A DNA stretch of 64,000 nucleotides from Candidatus Defluviilinea gracilis (GCA_016716235.1 JADJWS010000003.1:62001-126000), one strand, 5' to 3'; numbered from the stretch's first letter, positions 34,371 to 43,190 are shown. Numbers and translations are program-made. The notes: generated from the letters alone by a model not told the origin.

Positions 34371-34402
34371 GCAGTATCGCAACCTGAAGGTTGCGGTACT
34401 GC
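34371..34402. repeat. RAYT-family palindrome between two membrane-protein genes
   Basis: This is a 32-nt near-perfect palindrome with inner stem CGCAACCT-GA-AGGTTGCG and outer GCAGTA/TACTGC. The stem bases differ from the other copies but stay paired. Confidence 0.85.
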
Positions 34403-34425
34403 AAAATACACCAAAGGAGTTTTAC

Positions 34426-34920
34426 ATGCTTTATCAACTCGTTGTCTTCCTGCACGTCGTTTCGGTGCTCGGATACCTGCTCGCGCACGGGGTCTCGGCA
34501 TCAGTTTCATACGCCATCAAGAAAGAGCGCGACGTCAACCGCATCCGCGCCCTGCTTGATCTTTCGGAGAAATCTTATCCTTCGATGTTTTTGACACTGC
34601 TTGCCATCGTCGTGTTCGGACTTGCCGCCGCGTTTCTCAACATGGTTTGGTGGCGCACAGGCTGGATCTGGCTCTCGATCTTCGTTCTGGTCGCGATCAT
34701 TGTGTTGATGGCAGTCTATGGCGCGGCGGCTTTCGGCGAGATCAGAAAAGCCGTGGGGATTCCGTACAGGGTCAAGGGAAAACCCTTCCCTGCGGAGTCG
34801 GCCAGAAGCGATGAGGAAATCTATGCCGCGACGGCGAAGGTGAATCCAACACTATTGCTCGTCGTTGGCTACGGAGGATTCGCGGTCATTGCGTGGTTGA
34901 TGATCGTCAAGCCGTTCTAA
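34426..34920 (+). CDS. DUF2269-type membrane protein
   Basis: This 164-residue membrane protein has four predicted helices. The start LYQLVVFLHVVSVLGYLLAH (residues 2-21) with the HVVSVLGYL pattern is typical of DUF2269 proteins. The Shine-Dalgarno AAAGGAG precedes the ATG. It lies in a run of small membrane proteins and a cytochrome c gene, each separated by one palindrome. The histidines in helix 1 could bind haem, but this is speculative. Function is unknown. Confidence 0.7.
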   Translation: MLYQLVVFLHVVSVLGYLLAHGVSASVSYAIKKERDVNRIRALLDLSEKSYPSMFLTLLAIVVFGLAAAFLNMVWWRTGWIWLSIFVLVAIIVLMAVYGAAAFGEIRKAVGIPYRVKGKPFPAESARSDEEIYAATAKVNPTLLLVVGYGGFAVIAWLMIVKPF

Positions 34921-34922
34921 TC

Positions 34923-34975
34923 GTAGCGCAAACTAAAGTTTGCAGTACAAAACCATACCGAAGTTTGCGGAACGG
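34923..34975. repeat. RAYT-family palindrome plus half copy upstream of the cytochrome gene
   Basis: A 26-nt palindrome (34923-34948, stem GCAAACT-AA-AGTTTGC, base GTA/TAC) is followed by a half element ending AAGTTTGCGGAACGG. Confidence 0.8.
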
Positions 34976-34999
34976 AAATTTGATAAAGGAGAGTATGAA

Positions 35000-35905
35000 G
35001 TGAAAAAAGTTTTGAAATGGATCGGGATCGTGCTTGGTTCGTTGATCGGATTGATCTTGCTTGCGGGCATTGTGATGGTTATGATCGGCAATAGCCGCCT
35101 GAATAAGACGTACGACTTCCCGCCGTCGAATATCACAATTCCTACGGACGCGGCGAGCATCGAACGCGGCAAACATCGGGTTGAGGCATTATGCCAGGGA
35201 TGTCATGGACCCGACCTTGGCGGCATCAACCAGTGGTTCAATGCCGGTCCGATTGGGACGGTGGATTCGGCTAACCTTACATCGGGCGAGGGCGGGTTCG
35301 CGAGCGAAGCAACATCGGATGAAGATTTTGTGCGAGCCATTCGCCATGGGATAGGACTGGACGGCAAAGCGATCTTCATGCCAGCCGTTGGATCTACTTC
35401 TTATTTGAGCGATGAAGACCTCGGCGCGATCATCGCCTACGTCAAGTCTGTCCCGCCAGTGGATCATGTGACGAACGGACATAACTTCACGCCGCTGGCG
35501 AAAATCCTTTTTGTGCTGGGAAAACTTCCCAACATGCCGGTTGAGACGGTAAGCCATGACGTCCACGTCACGGCGCCTGAGGCGGGAGCAACCGCGGAGT
35601 ACGGCGAGTACATGGTGAATACGAACGACTGCCGCACTTGTCACGGCCCGAATTTAAATGGCGGTCCGTTCCCCGACCCGACCATCACGAAGATCTCTCC
35701 GAATCTGACACCCGGCGGCGAACTATCTGCTTGGACGGAGGAAGATTTCATCACGGCGATTCGCACAGGCGTCACGCCAAGCGGATACAAGCTTGATAAC
35801 GAGTTCATGCCGTGGGAGACTTTCCGCAATTACACCGACGATGAATTGAAAGCGATCTGGATGTACCTGCAAACGCTTCCAAAGCTAGAACAGTATACAG
35901 AATAA
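35000..35905 (+). CDS. Membrane-anchored dihaem cytochrome c
   Basis: This 301-residue electron carrier is held by one N-terminal helix (about residues 7-30). Two haem c sites are visible: CQGCHG (about residue 68-73) and CRTCHG (about 213-218), each at the start of a cytochrome c domain. Met-rich segments (IFMPAVG and NEFMPWET) may supply the axial ligands. The GTG start has a strong Shine-Dalgarno (AAAGGAGAG). The upstream in-frame ATG would read through a palindrome. It resembles the small subunits of gluconate/alcohol dehydrogenase-type systems, but no dehydrogenase gene is adjacent. Confidence 0.88.
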   Translation: MKKVLKWIGIVLGSLIGLILLAGIVMVMIGNSRLNKTYDFPPSNITIPTDAASIERGKHRVEALCQGCHGPDLGGINQWFNAGPIGTVDSANLTSGEGGFASEATSDEDFVRAIRHGIGLDGKAIFMPAVGSTSYLSDEDLGAIIAYVKSVPPVDHVTNGHNFTPLAKILFVLGKLPNMPVETVSHDVHVTAPEAGATAEYGEYMVNTNDCRTCHGPNLNGGPFPDPTITKISPNLTPGGELSAWTEEDFITAIRTGVTPSGYKLDNEFMPWETFRNYTDDELKAIWMYLQTLPKLEQYTE

Positions 35906-35968
35906 TTTTGTAAATGACAAACGAAAACGACCTTCGGAGATGCTCTGAAGGTCGTTTGATTCTGTTTT

Positions 35969-36166
35969 CTATTTCTTATCTGGCTCGAATATCTCCTCGA
36001 TCCTTTTCCCAAACAGTTTTGCGATTTGAAATGCCAGCGGCAGACTGGGATCGTACTTCTCGGTCTCGATGGCGTTCACCGTTTGCCGCGACACATTGAG
36101 ATTTTCCGCCAACTCTGCCTGTGACCAGTTCTTTTCAGCGCGCAATACCTTGAGTTTGTTTTTCAT
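35969..36166 (-). CDS. XRE-family helix-turn-helix regulator
   Basis: This 65-residue protein is a bare Cro/CI-type helix-turn-helix: WSQAELAENLNVSRQTVNAIE (about residues 14-34) with the C-terminal IAKLFGKRIEEIF. It belongs to the YozG-like group that accompanies small membrane proteins. The ATG at 36166 overlaps the previous stop (ATGA). It is the last gene of a three-gene unit. A 31-nt palindrome over the promoter at 36756 is a likely operator, so the operon is probably autorepressed. Confidence 0.88.
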   Translation of the reverse strand: MKNKLKVLRAEKNWSQAELAENLNVSRQTVNAIETEKYDPSLPLAFQIAKLFGKRIEEIFEPDKK

Positions 36167-36549
36167 TTGTACTTCCTCGCAAAAATGCCCGCGCCGATTC
36201 CCCACAACGCAATCATGAGTGGAAATATGAAAAGAGATGGAAAATGCGGAAAGCCGATATTTTCGAGAAAGCCATAACTGAAGGTGATCAAGCCCGTGAC
36301 GATGGCGGAGAAGGTCACGGCTTGCAGTTGGATTCTTTGTTGCAGTTCGTCGCTATCTCGCAACGCCCGCATCACGGCGATCACAACAAAGATGGTTGGG
36401 ATCACGGGAATCAAGGCGATAACAACTTGAACAGCCTTCGGGAGTTCAACATTGGAGATGACCGAAATGCTGGCAATCAACAGGACCACATAGAACCCCA
36501 TGGAAATGCCAAATTCTTTAAAGTACCTTTTTTGAACCTCCCGATTCAT
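36163..36549 (-). CDS. Four-helix membrane protein paired with XRE regulator
   Basis: This 128-residue protein has four predicted helices (about residues 15-33, 40-60, 80-96 and 105-124) and a cytoplasmic RALRDSDELQQRIQLQA segment between the second and third. Such proteins commonly sit next to YozG-like XRE regulators and are unassigned. It overlaps the genes on both sides by ATGA, so all three are translationally coupled. A signal-sensing role with the regulator is an inference. Confidence 0.7.
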   Translation of the reverse strand: MNREVQKRYFKEFGISMGFYVVLLIASISVISNVELPKAVQVVIALIPVIPTIFVVIAVMRALRDSDELQQRIQLQAVTFSAIVTGLITFSYGFLENIGFPHFPSLFIFPLMIALWGIGAGIFARKYK

Positions 36550-36716
36550 GACTTGTCTCCGTTTTTATCGTTTTCTTTATTGAACGCCGCCCCGAACGCA
36601 AAACCTAATGCAACACCGATAGCAATTCCCATGCCGATATTGTCCAGCGCAACGCCGATCCCAACGCCGATCGCGATTCCCATTGCAAAGCCCGCCATTG
36701 GATTTTTCTTTTTCAT
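36546..36716 (-). CDS. Small glycine-rich membrane protein
   Basis: This 56-residue protein contains two glycine-zipper-like hydrophobic stretches (AGFAMGIAIGVGIGVAL and IGMGIAIGVALGFAFGAAF) and a charged tail. The start MKKKNPMAGF follows AGGAGC. A longer in-frame reading upstream is not protein-like. It is the first gene of the XRE operon, directly after a consensus promoter. Glycine-zipper segments often oligomerise in membranes; whether this one is a pore, toxin or structural peptide is unknown. Confidence 0.6.
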   Translation of the reverse strand: MKKKNPMAGFAMGIAIGVGIGVALDNIGMGIAIGVALGFAFGAAFNKENDKNGDKS

Positions 36717-36749
36717 TTTTGCTCCTGTAAAGTAAACTTGACTTTCGGG

Positions 36750-36786
36750 AGTATAAAATATCCTTGACATTATGTCAAGGATATTT
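36750..36786 (-). promoter_or_regulatory. Consensus sigma-70 promoter overlapped by a 31-nt palindromic operator
   Basis: On the minus strand -35 TTGACA (36773-36778) and -10 TATACT (36750-36755) are 17 nt apart. A perfect palindrome (36756-36786, arms of 15 around one base) covers the spacer and -35. It lies 34 nt upstream of the three-gene XRE operon and is probably bound by its regulator. Confidence 0.8.
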
Positions 36787-36894
36787 GACATGGCTATTTT
36801 AACGCTTATAGGACTTATGCAGGTGAACCTGTTGCGCTGTAGTTGCACTGCGACGGCGGCAGTACAACTACCCGCCAACTGCGTAAGCGCTGGC

Positions 36895-38274
36895 TTATAA
36901 AGGTTCAAACCGCGCCGTGAAATGCCTCAGCAATTCGGGGGCGTACGTGAGTTTATATCCGCGCAAGCGGTTTGCTCGCGAATTGATCTTGCTAAGAATC
37001 TCCACGATGTAATCAAGGTGGCTTTGTGTGTAGACCCTTCGCGGAATAGTCAACCTCAACAGTTCAAGCGCGGGGTAACGCCACTGCTTTGTTTCAGGGT
37101 CGAGATGCGCAAACATGACCGAGCCGATCTCCACGCCGCGGATGCCGCCCTCTCGATACAACTCCACACCGAGCGATTGCGCGGGGAATTCGTAATTGGG
37201 GATGTGCGGCAGGAGTTGATTCGCAACGATGTAGACGGCATGTCCGCCGGAGGGTTGAATGGTGGGGACGCCGATATCGTTGAGACGGGCAGACAGGTAG
37301 AACGTCTGCCCGACGCGATAGGCAAGGTACGATTCGTCCAAGCCCTCGTACAGTCCAACCGCCATCGCGTCGAGGTCGCGTCCCGCGAGTCCGCCGTAGG
37401 TGGGGAATCCTTCGCGCAAGATCAATTCGTTTTTGATGTTCTGAAATAATTTTTCATCGTTCACGCACAACAGCCCGCCGATGTTGACGATGGCGTCTTT
37501 CTTCGCGGACATGGTCATGCCGTCGGCGAGCGCGAACATCTCGCGCGCAATTTCTTTGACGGATGTATTCTGATAGCCCGACTCGCGCTGTTGGATGAAG
37601 TAGCAGTTCTCCGCGTAACGCGCCGCGTCAATGACGAAGGGGATGCCTGCCTCGCCATAGACGGCGGATACCGCCTTGAGATTCTCCATCGAGACGGGCT
37701 GTCCGCCTCCCCCGTTGTTCGTGACCGTGATCATCCCAAAGGGAATATTGTCGCGCCCATGCTCGGCGATGAAGGCTTTGAGTTTGGCGATGTCCATGTT
37801 GCCCTTGAAGGGATGCGGATTCGACGGGTCGGCGGCTTCATCAATGACGAGGTTCACCGGGCGCCCGCCGCGCGCGCGGATGTTGGCGTCGGTGGTGTCG
37901 AAGTGCATGTTGCTGGGAATATATTGATTCGGCTTGACCAAACACGCAGATAAAATATTTTCGGCGGCGCGTCCCTGATGCGTGGGGATAAAGTACTTGA
38001 AACCGAAGACGTCTTCCACAGCGGTTTTGAGGCGCTGGTACGAGCGCGCGCCCGCGTACGATTCATCGCCGCGCATGATCGCCGCCCATTGCTCCTGACT
38101 CATCGCGCCGGTGCCCGAGTCGGTGAGCAAGTCGATATAGGTGTCTTCGGCTTTGAGGGCGAAGAGATTGTAGCCCGCCTCTTTGAGCGCGTCTTCTCGT
38201 TCTTCGCGCCCAATCAAGCGGATGGGTTCCGTCACCTTAATGCGGAACGGTTCGGGGGGGTAGCTGGTAGTCAT
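36895..38274 (-). CDS. tnaA: Tryptophanase (beta-eliminating lyase)
   Basis: This PLP enzyme splits tryptophan into indole, pyruvate and ammonia. The 459-residue protein has the family landmarks YIDLLTDSGTGAMSQEQWAA (about residues 46-65), PTHQGRAAE, and the PLP Lys in MSAKKDAIVNIGG. Close tyrosine phenol-lyases are a possible alternative, but FDTTDAN keeps the Asp of tryptophanase, and GVEIGS replaces the SMERG segment that carries the tyrosine-binding Arg. It shares an upstream gap with the DUF47 gene. No TnaC-like leader with Trp was found. The start ATG follows AGGAGAAC. Confidence 0.85.
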   Translation of the reverse strand: MTTSYPPEPFRIKVTEPIRLIGREEREDALKEAGYNLFALKAEDTYIDLLTDSGTGAMSQEQWAAIMRGDESYAGARSYQRLKTAVEDVFGFKYFIPTHQGRAAENILSACLVKPNQYIPSNMHFDTTDANIRARGGRPVNLVIDEAADPSNPHPFKGNMDIAKLKAFIAEHGRDNIPFGMITVTNNGGGGQPVSMENLKAVSAVYGEAGIPFVIDAARYAENCYFIQQRESGYQNTSVKEIAREMFALADGMTMSAKKDAIVNIGGLLCVNDEKLFQNIKNELILREGFPTYGGLAGRDLDAMAVGLYEGLDESYLAYRVGQTFYLSARLNDIGVPTIQPSGGHAVYIVANQLLPHIPNYEFPAQSLGVELYREGGIRGVEIGSVMFAHLDPETKQWRYPALELLRLTIPRRVYTQSHLDYIVEILSKINSRANRLRGYKLTYAPELLRHFTARFEPL

Positions 38275-38497
38275 TTGTTCTCCTAATTTGAATTTTGGTC
38301 AAATTTGGGTAGCGAGCCTGGCTCTCCCTCTGATAGCCATTCGGTCTCCAATGACACCCCGATTGTACGATTAAATCATGGTTTAGGGTTGAACGATCAC
38401 GCCCCCATGGAAGGCGATCAACAGGTTACTATCCGACAGGCAATCCTCTCCGCCGGTGGTATGATTGGCGGACATTTCAGCCAGCACGAGGTTATCC

Positions 38498-39118
38498 ATG
38501 TTTCGTTTTTTCAAGAAGCGCGAAGAGATCTTCAACAAACTCATTCAAGAACAAGCGGCAGTCACCTTCGAGGGGTTGAAACTGCTCGTTAAATATTTGG
38601 AGACCCAGTCCCCCGAGATCGCCGACCAACTGTCCCTGAAAGAAAAAGAAGCGGATGAAACCCGCCGCATCCTGATCGACGAGTTGAATCGCAGTTTCGT
38701 CACGCCGTTCGATCGTGAAGACATCTTTTCCCTCTCCCGCTCGATTGACGATGTGATCGACTACGCCGACAGCACGGTCAGCGAAATGGCGATCTTGAAT
38801 GTTTCGCCTACTTCGTACATGACGCGCATGGCTTCGCTCCTCAAAGACGCGGCGTTTGAAATCCACCAGGCAGTGTTGCGATTGGAGAAAAATCCAGCCG
38901 TTGCCACCGAACACGCCCAACGCGCCAAGGCGCTCGAAAACCGCGTGGAAGGCGTCTACCGCGAAGCCATCGCGGACCTGTTCCGCGGTCCCGAAGATGT
39001 GCATCACGTGGTGGAAATGCTGAAACTGCGCGAGGTCTATCGCCATCTTTCCAACGCGGCAGACCGCGGCGACGAAGCCGCAAACATCATCGCGGACATT
39101 GTGGTGAAGAAAACTTAA
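38498..39118 (+). CDS. DUF47 / PhoU-like protein paired with Pit
   Basis: This 206-residue all-helical cytoplasmic protein of the DUF47 family is related to PhoU and usually encoded with a Pit transporter. MFRFFKKREEIFNKLIQEQA is the typical start, and EADETRRILIDELNRSFVTP and DREDIFSLSRSIDDVIDYAD (about residues 55-95) are the conserved metal-binding helices. The start at 38498 follows GAGG. It lies 209 nt upstream of pit on the same strand. It probably modulates phosphate uptake by the transporter. Confidence 0.92.
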   Translation: MFRFFKKREEIFNKLIQEQAAVTFEGLKLLVKYLETQSPEIADQLSLKEKEADETRRILIDELNRSFVTPFDREDIFSLSRSIDDVIDYADSTVSEMAILNVSPTSYMTRMASLLKDAAFEIHQAVLRLEKNPAVATEHAQRAKALENRVEGVYREAIADLFRGPEDVHHVVEMLKLREVYRHLSNAADRGDEAANIIADIVVKKT

Positions 39119-39327
39119 CTGTCATCGAAACCCACCCACCTGACAGTTTTTAAAAATGGGACGCGAAAAAACGCAACAGGCGCAAAAAACTTTTCTCGGC
39201 GTTTTCAGCGCGCTTCGCGGTCAGTGTCCAAAAAAGAAAAGTGTCGAGTGGCTAGATCGAAACCCCTTAAGCACTCTGTGATCTCTGTGGCAAAGCGAAG
39301 CCTCCAAACGCAACGACTATTCAAACC

Positions 39328-40308
39328 ATGCCCAACGAACTCATCATCGTAATCATGCTCGCGTTATTGTTCGGATTTCTAAACGGAATCCGCGACGCGG
39401 CAAATATCGTCGCCACCGTGATCTCTTCGCGCGCGTTCGCCCCTCGCGCCGCGTTGACCATCGCCGCGCTGGCTGAATTCACGGGTCCGTTTTTGTTCGG
39501 GGTTGGGGTGGCGCGCACCATCGGCGTGGATACCGTCCAAGCCGACTCGTTGACGCTCACGGTAATCGTCGCCGCCCTGCTGGGCGCGATCGTGTGGAAC
39601 ATCATCAACGGCTTTTTCGGAATCCCCGGCAGTTCATCGCACACGCTGATCGGCGGGATCGTCGGCGCGGTCATGGTTTCCGCAGGTTGGGAAGCGATCA
39701 AAATCCCCGGGCTCACCAAAGTGTTAGTTGCGTTGTTTATTTTTCCGCTGATCGGGTTCGCTTCCGGTTTTCTCTTCACGCGCGTGATCTATTTTCTGGC
39801 GCAGAATGCGACCCCGCGCATCAACGAATTTTTCAAACGGAGTCAACTCATCACCGCCATCATTCTCGGTTTGAGTCACGGCACGAACGACGCCCAAAAA
39901 TCGATGGGAATCATCGTGCTTGGGCTGGTGATCAGCGGTCACCTGAAATCGTTCGAGGTGCCGCTCTGGGTCACCGTTGCCAGCGCGGTTTCCATGGCGA
40001 TCGGCACCAGTTTCGGGGGGTGGAAAATCATCCGCACGCTGGGCGGAAAGTTTTACAAGATCCGTCCGCTTCACAGTTTTTCAACGCAACTTACATCGGG
40101 CATCGTCATTCTCGGCGCCTCATTCTTCGGCGCGCCGGTCAGCACGTCGCACGTGGTCAGTTCCGCCATCATCGGCGTCGGCGCGTCGGAACGCCTGAGC
40201 AAAGTCCGCTGGAGCGTGGCAGGCGACATCCTCACCGCATGGCTGATCACCATCCCGGTCAGCGCCCTGCTGGCGGCAGGGTTTTACTGGCTGTTGACCT
40301 CTTTATAA
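39328..40308 (+). CDS. pit: Inorganic phosphate transporter, PiT family
   Basis: This low-affinity phosphate-cation symporter is a 326-residue membrane protein with about nine helices. The two inverted PiT signatures are present: FLNGIRDAANIVATVISSRA (about residues 17-36) and LSHGTNDAQKSMGIIVLGL (about 187-205). GIPGSSSHTLIGGIVGA and APVSTSHVVSSAIIGVG are the matching half-repeats. It forms a functional pair with the preceding DUF47 gene. The start ATG has no strong Shine-Dalgarno, so initiation may be weak. Confidence 0.94.
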   Translation: MPNELIIVIMLALLFGFLNGIRDAANIVATVISSRAFAPRAALTIAALAEFTGPFLFGVGVARTIGVDTVQADSLTLTVIVAALLGAIVWNIINGFFGIPGSSSHTLIGGIVGAVMVSAGWEAIKIPGLTKVLVALFIFPLIGFASGFLFTRVIYFLAQNATPRINEFFKRSQLITAIILGLSHGTNDAQKSMGIIVLGLVISGHLKSFEVPLWVTVASAVSMAIGTSFGGWKIIRTLGGKFYKIRPLHSFSTQLTSGIVILGASFFGAPVSTSHVVSSAIIGVGASERLSKVRWSVAGDILTAWLITIPVSALLAAGFYWLLTSL

Positions 40309-40392
40309 GACAACCGTATTACCATCACCATCCCCCTGTTCAGCATGCAGTTGAACTGCATCCTACGCTGAAATCACATTTCATCCACACCC

Positions 40393-41403
40393 TCACGGTA
40401 TCACCAACACCTGCCCCACACTGATATTGTTCACATTCAAAATATTATTCGCCGAAGCGATCGACGCGACCGTCGTGCTGTATTTGATCGCGATCGCATA
40501 CAACGAATCGCCCGATTTAACAGTGTGCATTCTTGGGGATGAAGAACCGCTTCCTCCGCCAGTGGAGCCTGTCTCACCCTCGGCAGGGATCGCCACCGGG
40601 GCAGGCACCGTCAACGAATCGCCCGTCTTCAACAACTGCGGGTTCGCGCTGACAAGTTCGCGCACCGTCACGCCATATTTGTTCGCAATCGATTCAAACG
40701 AATCACCCGCCGCCACTTTGTGCTTCGCCGGCTTCGACGAATCTGTTGAGATAGGTTTCGCGCCCGCAAGTTGATATAGCTCCTCCAGCGTCCCGTTGAA
40801 AAGATTCATGTCGACGCTGGCATTGATGCCATTCACGCGTCCCTTCTCGCTGTACTGCCAAAATGTCCATTTGAACCAGCCGCGCGGCAAGAACGGTTTT
40901 GATTCTTCTGAATAATTATTCGGGTATTGCGCCAGCCATAGCGGATAATCCTTCGCCCACACGGGAGGTCCGCCGCCCGCCTCGGAAAAATAATCCTGCA
41001 AAAAGTATTGAGCCGAATAGATGATCGGTTTTTTGCCGAACGCGGCTTCAACGAGATCGAGCCACACTTTTGCGCGTTCGATGATCTTCTCTTTCCTTTG
41101 CCCGTCGTGGCTTTCAAGGTCGAGAACGGGCGGCAATTCACCAAGGTCGTTTGCAGATTTCACGTACTCAATAAAACGGTTGGCTTGTTTCTTGCCGTCC
41201 ACATTCGCGCGGAAGAAGTGATACGCTCCGCGCAAGAGTCCAGCCGCTTTCGCGCCGGTCCAATTCGCGCCGAAAGTTTGGTCCGAGTGAAAATCTCCCT
41301 CTGTGGCTTTCGCAAAAACGAATCGTTGACCCGTCGCGCGAACCTTGGGCCAGTCGATGCCTGCATCCCAATATGAAACGTCGATACCAGGAACGGTTGT
41401 CAT
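40393..41403 (-). CDS. GH25 lysozyme-like muramidase with two LysM domains
   Basis: This cell-wall hydrolase would cut peptidoglycan glycan chains. The 336-residue protein starts with a GH25 barrel (about residues 5-200): GIDVSYWDAGIDWPKV holds the catalytic-site Asp, and LPPVLDLESHDG the acidic pair (DLE). Two LysM modules follow at about 223-268 (HKVAAGDSFESIANKYGV) and 291-335 (HTVKSGDSLYAIAIKYST), with a Gly/Ser linker between. No signal peptide is evident, so export may use another route. The ATG at 41403 has Shine-Dalgarno AAGGAGAAT. Confidence 0.92.
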   Translation of the reverse strand: MTTVPGIDVSYWDAGIDWPKVRATGQRFVFAKATEGDFHSDQTFGANWTGAKAAGLLRGAYHFFRANVDGKKQANRFIEYVKSANDLGELPPVLDLESHDGQRKEKIIERAKVWLDLVEAAFGKKPIIYSAQYFLQDYFSEAGGGPPVWAKDYPLWLAQYPNNYSEESKPFLPRGWFKWTFWQYSEKGRVNGINASVDMNLFNGTLEELYQLAGAKPISTDSSKPAKHKVAAGDSFESIANKYGVTVRELVSANPQLLKTGDSLTVPAPVAIPAEGETGSTGGGSGSSSPRMHTVKSGDSLYAIAIKYSTTVASIASANNILNVNNISVGQVLVIP

Positions 41404-41530
41404 CTTATTCTCCTTGTCTGACAAACAATACGATTAAGGGTAGCATAAATGTCAAGCAAAATCAACCAACCTGAAAATTTCGCAATTAATATTAGTCTCC
41501 CCCCTCATCGTCGTTTATGGTATAAAAATC

Positions 41531-41706
41531 GCGTCCCTGCTGTGCTCGTGATGTTGCCCTTCCGTTTTGAGCCAACATTTTTTAAACGGGTCTTTAACTC
41601 CTAAAGAAATAACGCGATAGGCCTGAGCCAAGGCGGCGTTTCTGGGTAGGGACCCACCTGCGAAAGCAGGTTCAAAACTTCGTAGCACACGGCATTGGCG
41701 GGGAAT
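41531..41706 (+). ncRNA. ssrS: Probable 6S RNA
   Basis: This gene-free stretch of about 176 nt folds as 6S RNA does. The ends pair in two closing helices: TCCCTGC with GCGGGGA and TGTGCT (41541-41546) with AGCACA (41684-41689). A large bulge follows, with a GATGTTG/CAACAT element on the 5' side and the hairpin ACCTGC-GAAA-GCAGGT then TTCAAAAC on the 3' side, and a long apical stem with GGGTC/GACCC and ACGC/GCGT. 6S RNA binds RNA polymerase and mimics an open promoter. A strong terminator follows at 41717. It was identified by eye from structure and phrases remembered from other 6S RNAs, without a covariance search. Confidence 0.65.
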
Positions 41707-41716
41707 CGAATGTAGC

Positions 41717-41755
41717 AGACCTCACAGGTCTTAAAGACCTGTGAGGTCTTTTTAT
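41717..41755 (+). terminator. Rho-independent terminator after the 6S RNA candidate
   Basis: Perfect 15-bp arms (41717-41731 with 41735-41749) are followed by TTTTTATTTT. Each arm is itself a small hairpin (AGACCT-CAC-AGGTCT). The same arm sequence recurs at 55611-55644, so a dispersed palindrome serves here as terminator. Confidence 0.8.
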
Positions 41756-41756
41756 T

Positions 41757-43190
41757 TTACGGAGATTGATGAATCGCAATCGCCGCGCGCAAACCCGACT
41801 CGAACGCGCCTTGGATCCATGCGTGATACAGCGACGCATGTTCACCCGCAAAATGGATTCGCCCCTCGGGCTTTACGATTTCATCATGCAGTAACGTTTG
41901 CTGACCAGGATCAAATAATGCGAACGCGCCGCCCGCGAATTCATCGTCGTGCCACATCCATGAGGCGCCGACTTCAAACTCCTTTGTAATTTGCGGATGA
42001 ATCTCGGCAACATCGTCCAATGCTTGGGCGATGCGATCATCGGGCTTGAGCGAGCCCCACCGTTGCGCATCCTCCGACCATGTGTAACTTGCGAGGATCA
42101 CGCCGCGTCCCGTTTCGCGTCCGTGGTCGGGATAATACAAATTGCGGATGGGCAGATCGGTCATCGTGCCACCGCCGAAGATGCCGTCGTCCTCTTCCCA
42201 GAATCGGCGTTTGCATTGAAAAAGGATTTTTGCCGAAGCATCATAATGCAACTGGCGGATCGCGCGATTCTTGGCGCGAGTAAATGGCTTAAGAACCTCC
42301 ACATGCCGCAACACAGGGAATGGAACGGTGATGATCGCGTAATCTCCCTTTTCTTCAAATCTCCCTGCTTGTGTTTGATAGTGGATCGTCACATCCGTCG
42401 GCGACTGATCCATCGCGATCATCTTCGCGCCGAAGCGGATGTTATCTTTCAATTCAGGGAGAAACGCGTGAGGAAGGCGATCTGTGCCACCGTCGAGTTC
42501 GATCATGTTGGTGTAGTAGTTCCCCGAATCCTCGCGGAACAATTCAAGGAAGGATGAGTTCATCACCGACTCTTGATTCGCCAGCAAGCCGAACATCTCG
42601 ATCATGCCTTCGGACCAGCCGTTCAATTCGAGAAACTCGCGCGTGGAATATTGGTCATATTTGGCGATGATCTCGTCCCAGGCTTTGTCGCCGTCTCTTT
42701 CGAGCAGGTCAAGCAGAGGTTTGAGCGCGGCTTCATACATTTTGCCCGCCGTTTTTCCTTTTTCCTTTTCAGAAACATCAAAGCCAAGCAGTGACGGATC
42801 TTTCGCGGCTTCCGAGGCGCGGACTTTCCGTCCGCCCATGTAGTGATAGGCGTTTGGGTTGTCCATCGTGAAGGCGTTCGTCTTCAGTCCAAACTTCTCG
42901 ACGTAAGACATGGTCAACGTGTGCGCGCGCGGGATGCGCATCGCGCCGACTTCGGCGTACAAGCCTTCGGTGAATGGATCGCGCAAGGTGTACACTCGTC
43001 CACCCACGCGCTGTTGTGCTTCGAGAATGATCGGGGTGTGACCAGCCCGCCGAAGCTCGTACCCAGCTGAAAGTCCCGCAAGACCCGCCCCCACGATGAC
43101 GACGCGTTTAGGCTTGCCGTCTCCAAATCGTTTTGCGATCCCCTCTTTCACCACGTCCAAATAATCTTGAATCGAATGCGCGGATTGCAT
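41757..43190 (-). CDS. Flavin monoamine oxidase family protein
   Basis: This FAD-dependent oxidase of amines or L-amino acids has 477 residues. The dinucleotide-binding motif VVIVGAGLAGLSAGYELRRA (about residues 30-49) and the GG doublet region QQRVGGRVYTLRDPF (about 59-73) are clear. The C-terminal FAD-contact motif is RIHFAGEHASLYHAWIQGAFESG (about 446-468, seen here in parts RIHFAGEH and WIQGAFESG). It has no signal peptide. The Shine-Dalgarno GGAGG precedes the ATG. It stands alone between the 6S RNA candidate and the IS element. The substrate is unknown. Confidence 0.9.
   Translation of the reverse strand: MQSAHSIQDYLDVVKEGIAKRFGDGKPKRVVIVGAGLAGLSAGYELRRAGHTPIILEAQQRVGGRVYTLRDPFTEGLYAEVGAMRIPRAHTLTMSYVEKFGLKTNAFTMDNPNAYHYMGGRKVRASEAAKDPSLLGFDVSEKEKGKTAGKMYEAALKPLLDLLERDGDKAWDEIIAKYDQYSTREFLELNGWSEGMIEMFGLLANQESVMNSSFLELFREDSGNYYTNMIELDGGTDRLPHAFLPELKDNIRFGAKMIAMDQSPTDVTIHYQTQAGRFEEKGDYAIITVPFPVLRHVEVLKPFTRAKNRAIRQLHYDASAKILFQCKRRFWEEDDGIFGGGTMTDLPIRNLYYPDHGRETGRGVILASYTWSEDAQRWGSLKPDDRIAQALDDVAEIHPQITKEFEVGASWMWHDDEFAGGAFALFDPGQQTLLHDEIVKPEGRIHFAGEHASLYHAWIQGAFESGLRAAIAIHQSP

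Noticed and set aside
36839..36871. Terminator for tnaA
   Set aside because: GTAGTTG/CAACTAC forms a hairpin, but there is no T tract on the minus strand and the stem has mismatches; it may be a repeat.
38275..38400. A TnaC-like leader peptide upstream of tnaA
   Set aside because: The only short frame there (about 13 codons beginning MAIRGRA) has no Trp codon and no Rho-site or stall motif was seen.
41404..41530. A promoter for the 6S candidate with full -35 and -10
   Set aside because: TATGGT and TATAAA boxes are near 41517-41526, but no convincing -35 was found, so no promoter was called.
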